A stretch of 64,000 nucleotides of DNA from Paraburkholderia lacunae (GTDB taxonomy: Bacteria; Pseudomonadota; Gammaproteobacteria; Burkholderiales; Burkholderiaceae): the NCBI RefSeq assembly GCF_003353175.1, contig NZ_QHKS01000012.1, positions 202,120 to 266,119 on the forward strand, written 5' to 3'. The notes under the pieces are model-generated. The model was not told the DNA's origin. It saw only the letters and a program-made list of their open reading frames with translations, and searched no databases. Shown one piece after another: positions 26,076 to 34,625 of the stretch (its first letter is position 1; the number at the start of each line of letters is the position of its first letter). The position numbers and the translations under genes were made by a program.

Positions 26076-27375
26076 GGGATGTCTCCTGCCCGGATCGGTG
26101 GGCGTTGGCGATGTCAGGTGATGACTCAGGCTGTCTGGGGAAGTCGGAAGGCGGTTCCGTTATGTCCCACGGACGTGACGTTGATCGCTGCGCTGCCCGC
26201 GCAATCATGAGTCGCTGCAGATCGCCCGTACCTTCCATGATGTCGAATGCCCTGGCGTCCCGGTAAGCCTGCTCAAGTGACGGACAAGCTGTGATGCCGT
26301 CGATGCCGGCGAGGTCCATCGCAGCGCGCGTCACTCGTGCGGCTACGCGCGAGGCAAACGCCTTGGTCATGGATGAATCCATTGACGTTGCAACGCCGCG
26401 ATCTGCTTTCCAGGCCGTGCAGTGGCAGAGCAGCCAAGCGGCCGCAATCTGGCGGTCGATGTCGAGCAGGGACGCTTCCACGCTCGCCACGCTGCGATGC
26501 CTGTCCGCGGGTATGCCACCCGCATCGAGCCAGGCCGCAAGGTCCGCGCGCACTCGTCGACAGGTACCGACCATGACGGCGGAAAGCAGTGGCCTGAAAT
26601 AGTCCCAGGACCGCTGCGCACCCGAGAAGGCGTCATCAAGCGGCTTTTCGTCGCCGCGGACAAACAGCGCATCGTCGGTGACCTCGCAGTCGGCGTAGGA
26701 GAGCACGGCGAGTTGGGTCGCGCGCAGACCAGCCATCCGTTCGATGCGCGACACTGTGAATCCCGGTGTATTGCAATCCACCAGGAATGCCCGGATCCCG
26801 TAGCGGCCCATCTGCCGGTTGATCGTTGCAAACGTGATCACGCAGCCAGCGCGCGCGCCGTTCGTGATAAAGCACTTCGTGCCGTTCAGGACCCAGCCGC
26901 GGCCGGTCTTTCGTGCGCTGGTACGCATGGCAGTCGCGTCGGAACCGCAGTCAGGCTCCGTGATGGCGAAGGCGCCCCAGAGCGGCGTGCCGGACTGGAA
27001 CCGCTGGAAGAACCGGGCCTGCTGTTGCACCGAGGCGAGCGCAACGACAGGCGGCATGGCAAGCCCCGGGCCCGGCAACGCCAGCGCGAGGCTTGCGTCG
27101 GCTTCCCCGAGGCAGGCCATCAACGTTGCCTGTGCCACGAGGGACTGCAGCGCCGGACAGCCGCCGTACTGGGTGGGCACGAGGTTCATGTTCAGGGCGC
27201 TTACGTCATCCGCACGCCAGGGAGGACCGACGATCTCACCGGTTGCGTCCGATTCGGGACTGACGGTGCGCATACGCCTGGCAAGCAGTTCGAGATCGAG
27301 CCCGCGCTCGGCGAGCGCTGCACCGATGTCGTCGATCGTGTCAGCCTGCTGCGACGTCTGTTCATACCGCGTCAT
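26065..27375 (-). CDS. Acyl-CoA (acyl-ACP) dehydrogenase
   Basis: 436 residues from the ATG at 27375 (GGGAG upstream). FAD and substrate motifs are standard: WGAFAITEPDCGSDATAMRTSA, GTKCFITNGARAG, and the C-terminal YRDARAFDIMEGTGDLQRLMIAR with the catalytic Glu in EGT. It should introduce a 2,3 double bond into an acyl thioester. As the first gene, directly before the ACP, it may act on an ACP-bound acyl or aminoacyl group, by analogy with prolyl-ACP oxidases; that is inference. Confidence 0.88.
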   Translation of the reverse strand: MTRYEQTSQQADTIDDIGAALAERGLDLELLARRMRTVSPESDATGEIVGPPWRADDVSALNMNLVPTQYGGCPALQSLVAQATLMACLGEADASLALALPGPGLAMPPVVALASVQQQARFFQRFQSGTPLWGAFAITEPDCGSDATAMRTSARKTGRGWVLNGTKCFITNGARAGCVITFATINRQMGRYGIRAFLVDCNTPGFTVSRIERMAGLRATQLAVLSYADCEVTDDALFVRGDEKPLDDAFSGAQRSWDYFRPLLSAVMVGTCRRVRADLAAWLDAGGIPADRHRSVASVEASLLDIDRQIAAAWLLCHCTAWKADRGVATSMDSSMTKAFASRVAARVTRAAMDLAGIDGITACPSLEQAYRDARAFDIMEGTGDLQRLMIARAAQRSTSRPWDITEPPSDFPRQPESSPDIANAHRSGQETSHDA

Positions 27376-27392
27376 GACGTGTTCTCCCAGGC

Positions 27393-27408
27393 GGGCGCAT
27401 CTGCGCCC
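27393..27408. promoter_or_regulatory. Palindrome just upstream of the biosynthetic operon
   Basis: GGGCGCA-TC-TGCGCCC is a perfect 16-bp dyad, 18 bases upstream of the first gene's ATG and next to its ribosome site. It may be an operator for the divergent GntR-type regulator or a leader hairpin. A second weaker dyad, CCTCC (27492-27496) with GGAGG (27505-27509), lies further up the 240-bp divergent region. Confidence 0.45.
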
Positions 27409-27615
27409 AGGACCGATAATCACGCGAACCCACGGATGAGGTTGGCGTGTCGTATGGCAATGAGCGTAGGCATCAGGGCGCGGGGTCGTCACCTCCGAAC
27501 ATTGGGAGGATGTTGTATCGGGGGCGCTCGCGGGACGTCGTGGCGGTCACGCGGCAGCAGATGACCGATAATGACGTCCAGACCAAACGATGATGGCCAA
27601 CTACGGGTGTGACGT

Positions 27616-28452
27616 ATGGCAGCGCGAAAACAGACGACAGAGAAAAAACCGTTGCTTCAGCCAGACAACAAGGGGCCGCGTACGACCAAGCGGGGAGATC
27701 AGGTGGCCGAGCTCATCAAAAGCTGGATTACCGATGGAAAGCTGCGCCCCGGCATGCGACTGAACAAGGAGGCTGAGCTTCAGGAAATGTTCAACGTCAG
27801 TCGAGGTTCCATGCGGGAGGCTCTCAAGGCCCTGGAGGTACAGGGACTTGTGCGTCTGAGTACCGGGCCGGACGGCGGAGCGACGATTACACGAGTACCG
27901 CTCGCCCGCGCATTCCAGTCGCTGCAGAACTACCTGTTTTTCGAGAGCATCAGCCTCGAGGATATTTATGCCGTGCGGCGCGTGCTGGAGCCGCTACTTG
28001 CGGCGGGAGCGGTGGAGCATCTGACGGACGCAGATCTGGAGGCGCTCGAGCGCAGTGTGGAGGTGTGCGAGCCATTTGCCGCGAGTCATGAACGTGCCCT
28101 CGATCAGCGGCAGGAGGACATCCGTTTTCATGACGTGCTGGCCGGGGCCAATCCGAACGCGTTCCTTCGGTGCACCTGTCAGATCATCAACCAGATGCTG
28201 CACACCCTCGTGATCGTCGCGGGCAACGTGACGCAAGACGATTACCAGGCGTTTGGTCGGCAGACCGTCGCTGCTCATCGCGCGATCCTGGAAGCGGCAA
28301 GGCGCCGCGACGCAGGGGAGGTCGAGAGGCTTATGGTGGCTCACATGGAAGAAGCGGAAATGCAGCTTCGCAAGGTGCATGCCGCCTTGCGGCAAAAGCT
28401 GGTACTGGATTCGGACCTTGGTCTGCACGCGGGCAGGAAGGGCGCTTCGTGA
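27616..28452 (+). CDS. GntR family regulator, FadR/FCD subfamily
   Basis: 278 residues. The N-terminal winged helix (VAELIKSWITDGKLRPGMRLN, then LQEMFNVSRGSMREALKALEVQGLV) is typical GntR. The C-terminal FCD domain has the metal-binding pattern: Asp in EDIRFHDVLAG plus later His residues (AAHRAILEAA, MVAHMEEAE). It is divergent from the biosynthetic operon and convergent with an amidase gene, so it could control either. The ligand may be an acid or acyl compound. Confidence 0.9.
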   Translation: MAARKQTTEKKPLLQPDNKGPRTTKRGDQVAELIKSWITDGKLRPGMRLNKEAELQEMFNVSRGSMREALKALEVQGLVRLSTGPDGGATITRVPLARAFQSLQNYLFFESISLEDIYAVRRVLEPLLAAGAVEHLTDADLEALERSVEVCEPFAASHERALDQRQEDIRFHDVLAGANPNAFLRCTCQIINQMLHTLVIVAGNVTQDDYQAFGRQTVAAHRAILEAARRRDAGEVERLMVAHMEEAEMQLRKVHAALRQKLVLDSDLGLHAGRKGAS

Positions 28453-28509
28453 TACGGCGTTCGGCTCAGCGGACAGCCGCCGGCCCGGATATCCGTGCGG
28501 CGTGTAGTG

Positions 28510-29934
28510 TCAGCGCGTTTTGCGGCCACTAATGGATGAGGAAAGCGAGCGCGCCAGCTCAGCTAGCGGAGCGCGTCCGAGTGCGAGTTCCAGGATGTGG
28601 CTTGCCCAGAGCACGAGTGCATCGGCGTGACGGCCGCCAACGATCTGTATTCCGATCGGTAGACCGTCTGAAGTGCTGCCCGCATAAACACTTGCTGCAG
28701 GAAGCCCGAGCTGGTTGCACCATGCGGTGAAGTGGGGAAACAGTTCCTTGCCGGCCGGGAGTTCCGCAAGCGGCATGGCCACGCAGGGATACACCGGGCA
28801 GATAACAAGGTCGTACCGTTCGAAGAATGCGTTGACGGTGGCGCCAAGTTCGCCTCTCTCGATGAGTGCGCCAAGCAACGTCTGGCGCGATATTGTCGCG
28901 CCTGCCTCAGAGTAGGCCTGTAACGACGGATCGAGCGCGTCGCCGCCGTCAGCAAGGCCTTCGGTGAGCTGGCGACAGCAGGCTGGCCAGATGGTGGCGT
29001 GGATCGCGTTACAGCGAGCGATACCCGGCGGATCTTCCGGCTGAACCCTGGCGCCAAGATCGCGGAAGGTGTCGACTGTACGCATGAGCGCGTCGTGGAC
29101 GGCGGTTTCGGGCGTGACAGCGAGGCCCAGGGACGGACTGTACGCTATGCGGACACCGCCTGGTGTTGGCTTGCACTTAAGACCAAGTTCATAGTCGCTG
29201 GCGTCGAACGGCAAGGCGTACCAGTCGCGGCTGTCAGGGCGGCTAATGACGGTCAGGACGCGTGCGGCATCCCCCACGCAGCGTGTCATGGGGCCTACGT
29301 GGCTCAACAGCCCGAACGGCCCGCGTGGCGCATGCGGAACGCGTCCGAAGCTCGGCTTGAAACCAAACGTACCAGTGAACGCGGCTGGAATCCGGATCGA
29401 TCCACCGCCGTCGGTGCCGATCGCCGCGGGCGCCATGCCAAGCGCGACCGCTGCGGCGGCTCCGCCGCTGCTGCCACCTGGGGTACGGTCCGTATCCCAG
29501 GGATTGCGTGTGACTCCGGTAAGTGGACTATCGGTGACGATCTTGTGGGCGAAATCAGGCAGGGTGGTCTTGGCGAAGCAGATGGCGCCAGACTCGCGAA
29601 GCCTCGCGACGCACGGGCTATCGTGGAGTGATGGCGTTTCGTCCGTCACGCGCGAGCCATATCGTGTAGCAAGTCCGGCGACAGCAACGTTGTCCTTGAC
29701 GCTGACCGGGACGCCATCCAGCGGCCCAAGCGGGCGCTTGTGGTGCCACCGTGTCTCGGACGCACGGGCCATGTCGAGTGCATCCGCTGCTATCTGGCAG
29801 AAGGCATTCACGGCGGGATCGAGCTGTTCTACGCGCAGGAGCACGGCCTGCATGACCTCCACGGGGGAGGTGCTGCCCGTTTTATAAAGCGCATGAAGCT
29901 CCTGTGCTGTCAGATCGCAGATGTCATAGCCCAT
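28510..29934 (-). CDS. Amidase (amidase-signature family), paralogue 1
   Basis: 474 residues. The Ser-cisSer-Lys triad is intact: Lys80 (DGVPVSVKD), Ser155 (PGGSSGG) and Ser179 (GTDGGGSIRIP). The downstream FGFKPSFGRVPHAPRGPFG is also standard. It hydrolyses an amide to acid and ammonia; the substrate is unknown. It is clearly paralogous to the amidase at 35859-37274, with the same residue numbers for all three catalytic positions. TTGGAGACA precedes the ATG. It is convergent with the GntR regulator. Confidence 0.92.
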   Translation of the reverse strand: MGYDICDLTAQELHALYKTGSTSPVEVMQAVLLRVEQLDPAVNAFCQIAADALDMARASETRWHHKRPLGPLDGVPVSVKDNVAVAGLATRYGSRVTDETPSLHDSPCVARLRESGAICFAKTTLPDFAHKIVTDSPLTGVTRNPWDTDRTPGGSSGGAAAAVALGMAPAAIGTDGGGSIRIPAAFTGTFGFKPSFGRVPHAPRGPFGLLSHVGPMTRCVGDAARVLTVISRPDSRDWYALPFDASDYELGLKCKPTPGGVRIAYSPSLGLAVTPETAVHDALMRTVDTFRDLGARVQPEDPPGIARCNAIHATIWPACCRQLTEGLADGGDALDPSLQAYSEAGATISRQTLLGALIERGELGATVNAFFERYDLVICPVYPCVAMPLAELPAGKELFPHFTAWCNQLGLPAASVYAGSTSDGLPIGIQIVGGRHADALVLWASHILELALGRAPLAELARSLSSSISGRKTR

Positions 29935-30276
29935 GTTGTCTCCAAATTAATCATCATAAATAGACCATAGATGTGAGGCTCGCTCATGTCAAATGATCTT
30001 GAATTAGTGAAAAATCAGGGTAAACGAGCGACTCGGTGATGTTGACATCCAAATTCTGTGGACGTAATTTTATGATCATAAATGATCAAGCGAGGCTGCT
30101 GCCAGTGACCGGTAGTGTCGGCTTGATACGTGACGCAAGTTTGAAGGGCGTCGTAGTTTGGCGGTACGAAGCAGTTCGCACGGCTTGTTGGTCAATCGAG
30201 GCTAATGCTGCGATCCGGCGAGGGCGTCAGTTATGGCGTCGTCCGCGGTCGGCCCGGAGACTCAGGAAATCTTAGT
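29935..30276. promoter_or_regulatory. Amidase upstream region with TGATCA dyad
   Basis: No gene is seen in these 342 bases. The first 150 are AT-rich. TGATCA-TAAA-TGATCA (30073-30088) is a perfect 16-bp dyad about 140 bases upstream of the amidase ATG. A partly similar stretch, TCATCATAAAT, occurs near 29950. These suit an operator and the amidase promoter. Confidence 0.5.
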
Positions 30277-30606
30277 TTATTCCTGGGCCAGTTTCTCTGC
30301 GCTGGCGAGGAGGGCTCTCTTCTTTTCCTTGCTGAGCCTGCCGGCGATTGCCAGCAGGTTCGCCAACAGATCGTCGTCCTCGTAGAGGAAGCCGGTGGGG
30401 ACAAGAAGTGCCCGCGCCAGACGCTGGCTGGTCTGCACGGCAGGTGTGTGTTTACCCTTTTCGTACTGGTTGACGCGAGTGCTGGCGGAGAATTCGTCGA
30501 TACCCGCCTGGATGCCAAGCTGCTCTTGGGTCAAGCCCGAGCGCAGTCGCGCCTGTTTCAGGCGTCGAGGGAAGACGGCATCAGAAGTGGGTGTATCGCG
30601 CGACAT
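30277..30606 (-). CDS. XRE family HTH regulator (tandem copy 1)
   Basis: 109 residues. RRLKQARLRSGLTQEQLGIQAG followed by RVNQYEKGKHTP is a Cro/C1-type helix-turn-helix. The rest (LARALLVPTGFLYEDDDLLANLLAI...) is a short helical tail as in small Xre repressors. It is over half identical to the next gene upstream (30664-31023), from which it is separated by 57 bases holding an ACTAAG dyad. It probably represses its own promoter. Confidence 0.9.
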   Translation of the reverse strand: MSRDTPTSDAVFPRRLKQARLRSGLTQEQLGIQAGIDEFSASTRVNQYEKGKHTPAVQTSQRLARALLVPTGFLYEDDDLLANLLAIAGRLSKEKKRALLASAEKLAQE

Positions 30607-30639
30607 CCGGCGAGTGTCCCGGATTCGCTCAGGAATTTT

Positions 30640-30656
30640 ACTAAGTAATTCTTAGT
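30640..30656. promoter_or_regulatory. Operator-like dyad ACTAAG-N5-CTTAGT, site 1
   Basis: A perfect dyad with a TAATT centre lies 34 bases upstream of the start of XRE copy 1. The same half-sites recur before XRE copy 2. A degenerate match (AAATCTTAGTTT) lies at about 30267-30278, at the 3' end of copy 1. Confidence 0.65.
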
Positions 30657-30663
30657 TGGAAGA

Positions 30664-31023
30664 CTAAACATTACTTGGTTTTGGAGCCTTGGAGGATGCT
30701 GATTGTCTCAGCGTCTCGGCATTCGCGAGGAGGATCTTCTTCTTTCCCCGCGTGAGCCGGGCCGCAGTTACGAGAAGAGTTGCGAGCAGATCGTCCTCCT
30801 CGTAGAGGAAAGACGTCGGGACATGCAGTGCTCTCGCCAGACGTTGTCCCATCATGAGATGGGGCAGGTGTTTGCCTCTTTCGTACTGGTTGATGCGAGC
30901 ACTTGCGGAGAATTCGTCGATTCCCGCGTTAATGCCGAGCTGTTCCTGGGTCAGGCCCGAGCGTACCCGTGCCTCTTTCAGGCGTTTGGCAAAAATGGAG
31001 GATGTCGTGAGCTTACCCGGCAT
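30664..31023 (-). CDS. XRE family HTH regulator (tandem copy 2)
   Basis: 119 residues. KRLKEARVRSGLTQEQLGINAG and RINQYERGKHLP give the same Cro/C1-type HTH as copy 1, with the tail LARALHVPTSFLYEEDDLLATLLV. A Lys/Ser-rich end is unique to this copy. It is divergent from the ABC transporter operon and its start faces a double palindrome, so it is the best candidate repressor for that operon and for itself. Confidence 0.9.
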   Translation of the reverse strand: MPGKLTTSSIFAKRLKEARVRSGLTQEQLGINAGIDEFSASARINQYERGKHLPHLMMGQRLARALHVPTSFLYEEDDLLATLLVTAARLTRGKKKILLANAETLRQSASSKAPKPSNV

Positions 31024-31056
31024 CCTTGGAGTTTCGGGGAATAGCTCGGCTTTTTT

Positions 31057-31093
31057 ACTAAGATTTCCTTAGTCTATTTCCTAAGGAAATCTT
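31057..31093. promoter_or_regulatory. Double operator-like palindrome, site 2
   Basis: ACTAAG-ATTTC-CTTAGT (31057-31073) repeats the site 1 half-sites. It also forms half of a larger perfect inverted repeat: AAGATTTCCTTAG (31060-31072) and CTAAGGAAATCTT (31081-31093) with eight bases between. It lies between XRE copy 2 (start 31023) and the ABC operon (start 31189). Confidence 0.7.
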
Positions 31094-31188
31094 GGCCGTG
31101 AGGAGTGGCTGCGCCGAAATGCGGCTCATTTGCCGATTGGTCGCGCGGGGCAAAAACTCCGTAGACATGAAGACCGGGACTTACTTAT

Positions 31189-32064
31189 ATGACCACGATT
31201 CTTAACATACTGGGTTACGTGAGCATTCTGATGCTGGTGGCGCTTGGGCTCGCGATCGTTTTCGGCATGATGGACATCGTGAACCTTGCACACGCCGAGT
31301 GGGTCACGATCGGCGCATACGCGTTAGCCGTCGCACAGGCAGTTGGTGGGAAGCAGGCTTTCTGGCTCGCCTTGCTGGCGGCGCCCGCTGTCGGGGCTGT
31401 CCTCGGATGGTGCCTCGAGCGTTTCATCATCCGGCTGCTCTATGACCGGCCACTGGACACGCTCCTCGCGACCTATGCGGCCAGCCTGATCCTGCAGAAG
31501 GCACTGGAACTCATCTTCGGCACCCAGCCGATGCTCGTGTACGCCCCGTTCAGCGGGGCGGTTCCGGTCCCGGGCGGAAGCTATCCGGCCTACCGGATCT
31601 TCGTGATCGGCGTCGCGCTGACCGTGACGGCAGGGTGCTGGCTGCTGTTCGCCCGTACGCGCTTTGGTACCCAGTTGCGTGCCGTGATCCAGCATCCGGC
31701 GATGGCCGAGGCCACTGGCATTGACACCCGGCGCCTGAATCGCATTGCCTTCTGTGGCGGTGCGGCGCTCGCCTCGCTCGCCGGCGTGCTCGTCGCGCCC
31801 ATGGTGTCGGTGGAGTCGCATCTGGGCGTCTCCTATCTCGCCAAGGCGTTCTTCGTGATCGTGTTGGGCGGCATCGGATCAATCGCGGGCAGCATCCTGG
31901 GCAGCGCAGTCATCGGTACTGCCGAGACGTTACTGAGCTATCGCGTCGATCCCTCTCTCGCATCGGCGGTGGTGCTTGTCCTCTCCATTGTAGTGATCCG
32001 GTTCAGACCGCAAGGGCTGATTCCGGGATTCAGCGCTGCCCATCAGCTTCTTGGTAAAGGATAA
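31189..32064 (+). CDS. Urt/Liv-type ABC transporter permease 1
   Basis: 291 residues, eight or so membrane helices. LALGLAIVFGMMDIVNLAHAEWVTIGAYAL is the LivH/UrtB N-terminal pattern, and AVIQHPAMAEATGIDTRRLNRIAFCGGAALASLAGVL the conserved ATPase-contact (EAA-like) loop. It heads a five-gene operon for a branched-chain amino acid, urea or short-amide importer. Neighbouring amidases favour an amide as substrate. Confidence 0.9.
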   Translation: MTTILNILGYVSILMLVALGLAIVFGMMDIVNLAHAEWVTIGAYALAVAQAVGGKQAFWLALLAAPAVGAVLGWCLERFIIRLLYDRPLDTLLATYAASLILQKALELIFGTQPMLVYAPFSGAVPVPGGSYPAYRIFVIGVALTVTAGCWLLFARTRFGTQLRAVIQHPAMAEATGIDTRRLNRIAFCGGAALASLAGVLVAPMVSVESHLGVSYLAKAFFVIVLGGIGSIAGSILGSAVIGTAETLLSYRVDPSLASAVVLVLSIVVIRFRPQGLIPGFSAAHQLLGKG

Positions 32065-32069
32065 AGCGT

Positions 32070-33143
32070 ATGTCTGGAAGACATGCCGGCTGTCTGCGGC
32101 TCTGGTTCTCACAGCCCCTCATCGGCCCAAGGGATGTTCCACCGCTGCTGGGGTGGAGCCTCGCAGTGGTCGTCATGGTGGTCGTGCCTTTCTTCGCCGG
32201 CTCCTGGCTGCTGTCGACGGTGCGCGATGCACTGGTCATGGGGATCCTCGCGTTGAGCTATGACCTGCTCTGGGGGCGGGCCGGCGTGCTCACGCTCGGG
32301 CACACGACGTTCCTCGGTCTCGGTGCCTATGGATTCGCCATCACGACCGTCCAGTTCGGACAGGCATCCGTGACCGGGTTGGCGGCGGGTGTGTTCTGCG
32401 CTGTGGCTGTCGCCGCAGTGATTGGATACTTTCTGCTCTTTGCGGGGGTAAGGCTCCACTTCTTCGCCATCATCAGCCTGGCCGTGCTGATCGTCGCCCA
32501 GCAGCTCGCCGTCAGCTGGCAGTCGGTTACCGGGGGCGACACGGGCCTCCTGGGCATCCCGGGACTGTCATTTAGCGTGGGCAGGCACACGTTCGACATG
32601 AGCGGTCCTCGCGCCTCCTGGTACACGGTAGCCGTTGTACTGCTTGCCGCGACCGGCCTGATATGGCTCGTGTGCCGCGGCCGCTACGGCAAGGTGCTTG
32701 ATGCGATCGCGACCAACGAGTGGCGCGCAAAGGCTTGCGGCTATCACACGTCGTTTCACCTGCTGCTCGTCTTCGTCGCCTCGGCGGCGATTGCCGCAAT
32801 CGCTGGCGCGCTGATGGCGGCCTGCTCGGGGGTGGTGGCACCGGACGTGTTCTCGCCGCTCCTTGCGACCGAAGTCATCCTCTGGGTGGCCATCGGCGGC
32901 AGGGGAAGAATTGGTGGACCAGTCGTCGCCGCGGTCGTTCTCACGCTGTTCAGGCAGACCGTTTCCAGCTACAGCACGGACGGATGGCCCTTGATTCTCG
33001 GTGGCCTGTTTCTCGCCTGCGTGCTGTTCATGCCGAACGGCCTGCGCCTTGATGGATTCGTGGAGGCTGCGCGTCGGGCTGGTCGAGCGGTATGGGGCAG
33101 GCCGCCGGTTCACCGCGCGGGCCACGCACGGGAGGAACGGTAA
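32070..33143 (+). CDS. Urt/Liv-type ABC transporter permease 2
   Basis: 357 residues, LivM/UrtC type. ALSYDLLWGRAGVLTLGHTTFLGLGAYGFAI and the EAA-like VLDAIATNEWRAKACGYHTSFHLLLVF are family hallmarks; RGRIGGPVVAAVVLTLFR is the last conserved element. It pairs with permease 1 in the inner membrane. The gap to permease 1 is only five bases, and its TAA overlaps the next ATG (TAATG). Confidence 0.9.
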   Translation: MSGRHAGCLRLWFSQPLIGPRDVPPLLGWSLAVVVMVVVPFFAGSWLLSTVRDALVMGILALSYDLLWGRAGVLTLGHTTFLGLGAYGFAITTVQFGQASVTGLAAGVFCAVAVAAVIGYFLLFAGVRLHFFAIISLAVLIVAQQLAVSWQSVTGGDTGLLGIPGLSFSVGRHTFDMSGPRASWYTVAVVLLAATGLIWLVCRGRYGKVLDAIATNEWRAKACGYHTSFHLLLVFVASAAIAAIAGALMAACSGVVAPDVFSPLLATEVILWVAIGGRGRIGGPVVAAVVLTLFRQTVSSYSTDGWPLILGGLFLACVLFMPNGLRLDGFVEAARRAGRAVWGRPPVHRAGHAREER

Positions 33144-33877
33144 TGAACGGCCAGTTTCTGCAGGGCACCAACCTGTCGCGCGCGTACGGTGGAATCAACG
33201 CCGTGGCCGGTGTCGACATCACCATCGCGCCACACGACCTGCTGTGCGTGATTGGCCCGAACGGCGCGGGCAAGAGCACGCTCGTTGGCCTGCTCTCAGG
33301 CGCGATTGCCCCCGGTTCCGGCGAACTGTATCTCGACGGTGAGCGGATGACCGGCCGCCCGATGCACGCATTCTGCCGGCGCGGCGTGGTGCGCAAGTTT
33401 CAGGGGACCAACACCTTCCTCACGATGACGGTGCGCGACAACCTGATGGTGGCGGGCCTTGGCGTCGCGGCTTACCGGGCTTCGCCGATGCCTGATCCCG
33501 ACGCGGTGCTGGAGGAGGTGGGTCTGGCCGCGCAGGCGGGCGAGCTCGCCTCGCATCTGCCGCATGGTGAGCGGCAGTGGCTCGAAATCGGCATGGCGAT
33601 CATGTGCCAGCCCGCATTGCTGCTTCTCGACGAACCCGCAGCCGGTCTGTCCGCCAAGGACGCGCGGCGGCTGGTGCGCCTCGTCCACCGGCTACGGGAG
33701 CGGTGCGCGGTACTCGCCATCGAACACGACCTGGGCTTCGTGCAGTCGCTTGAGTGTGAGACGTGGGTGATGCATCGGGGGGAGGTGGTTCGACGGGGAT
33801 CGTATGCGGAGATCGCGGATGACGAGGAGATCCGCCGCATCTATCTGGGGCGGGGGGCGCCACATGCTGCGCATTGA
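33143..33877 (+). CDS. Urt/Liv-type ABC ATPase 1
   Basis: 244 residues from the ATG at 33143 (GGAGGAACGG upstream); an in-frame start at 33092 is less likely. Walker A IGPNGAGKSTLVGLL, a signature-like LPHGERQWLEIGMAI, and Walker B ALLLLDEPAAGLS are all present, with the switch His in IEHDLGFVQ. It is LivG/UrtD-like. It overlaps the second ATPase by 14 bases. Confidence 0.92.
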   Translation: MNGQFLQGTNLSRAYGGINAVAGVDITIAPHDLLCVIGPNGAGKSTLVGLLSGAIAPGSGELYLDGERMTGRPMHAFCRRGVVRKFQGTNTFLTMTVRDNLMVAGLGVAAYRASPMPDPDAVLEEVGLAAQAGELASHLPHGERQWLEIGMAIMCQPALLLLDEPAAGLSAKDARRLVRLVHRLRERCAVLAIEHDLGFVQSLECETWVMHRGEVVRRGSYAEIADDEEIRRIYLGRGAPHAAH

Positions 33878-34607
33878 AAACCTGTGCGCCGGATACGGCG
33901 ACGTGGATGTGGTTCACAACCTCACGCTGGACGTGCAGCCGAATGAGGTGGTCGGTGTGCTCGGCTGCAACGGTGCCGGCAAGACCACGCTGGTGAAGGC
34001 GGTCATGGGGCTGCTGCCGCGTGTGAGCGGGCAGGTCGCTTTCCTGGGGCAGCCGGTGACCGGCCTGCGTACGCATGAGATCGCGCGCCTGGGTATCGGT
34101 CTGGTGCCACAGGGACGCTGGATCTTTCCGAAACTGACCGTGCGCGAGAACCTGCTGATGGGTACGCAGGCCGCCGGTGGCGCCGACATTCTCGATGAGG
34201 TATTCGATTACTTCCCGGTGCTCAGGACGCGTCTGTCGCAGCAGGGCGGCACGCTCTCGGGCGGTGAGCAGCAGGTCCTCGCCATCGCACGCGCCCTGTG
34301 CGGTCGCCCGAAACTGCTCCTGCTCGACGAGCCCTCCGACGGCGTGCAGCCCAATCTGGTCGAGCGTATCGGCGAGGTGATTCCCGAGCTCTGCCGCCGC
34401 TCGAAGCTGGCCGTGCTCCTGGTCGAACAGAACCTCGATCTCGTCCTTCAGAGCGCACGCCGCTGCATCGTGCTCAGCAACGGGCGGCTCGTGCATGCCG
34501 GCGCCGTTGAGCCGCGACACAGCGGGAGGGGCGAACACCCGCTCGCGCGCTATCTTTCTCCGGCCGCCGATAGCGCGCCGGACTTCCGCCCTGAAAACAT
34601 CCAGTGA
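33864..34607 (+). CDS. Urt/Liv-type ABC ATPase 2
   Basis: 247 residues from the ATG at 33864. Walker A LGCNGAGKTTLVKAV, signature LSGGEQQVLAIARAL, Walker B LLLLDEPSDGVQPN and the VEQNLDLVL switch region identify a LivF/UrtE-type ATPase. It pairs with ATPase 1 to power the importer. Confidence 0.92.
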   Translation: MLRIENLCAGYGDVDVVHNLTLDVQPNEVVGVLGCNGAGKTTLVKAVMGLLPRVSGQVAFLGQPVTGLRTHEIARLGIGLVPQGRWIFPKLTVRENLLMGTQAAGGADILDEVFDYFPVLRTRLSQQGGTLSGGEQQVLAIARALCGRPKLLLLDEPSDGVQPNLVERIGEVIPELCRRSKLAVLLVEQNLDLVLQSARRCIVLSNGRLVHAGAVEPRHSGRGEHPLARYLSPAADSAPDFRPENIQ

Positions 34608-34625
34608 TCTCCAGTGAGAAAAAGC

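Noticed and set aside
30036..30275. 79-codon plus-strand frame upstream of the amidase
   Set aside because: No ribosome site, no motif, and it runs through the operator-rich region.
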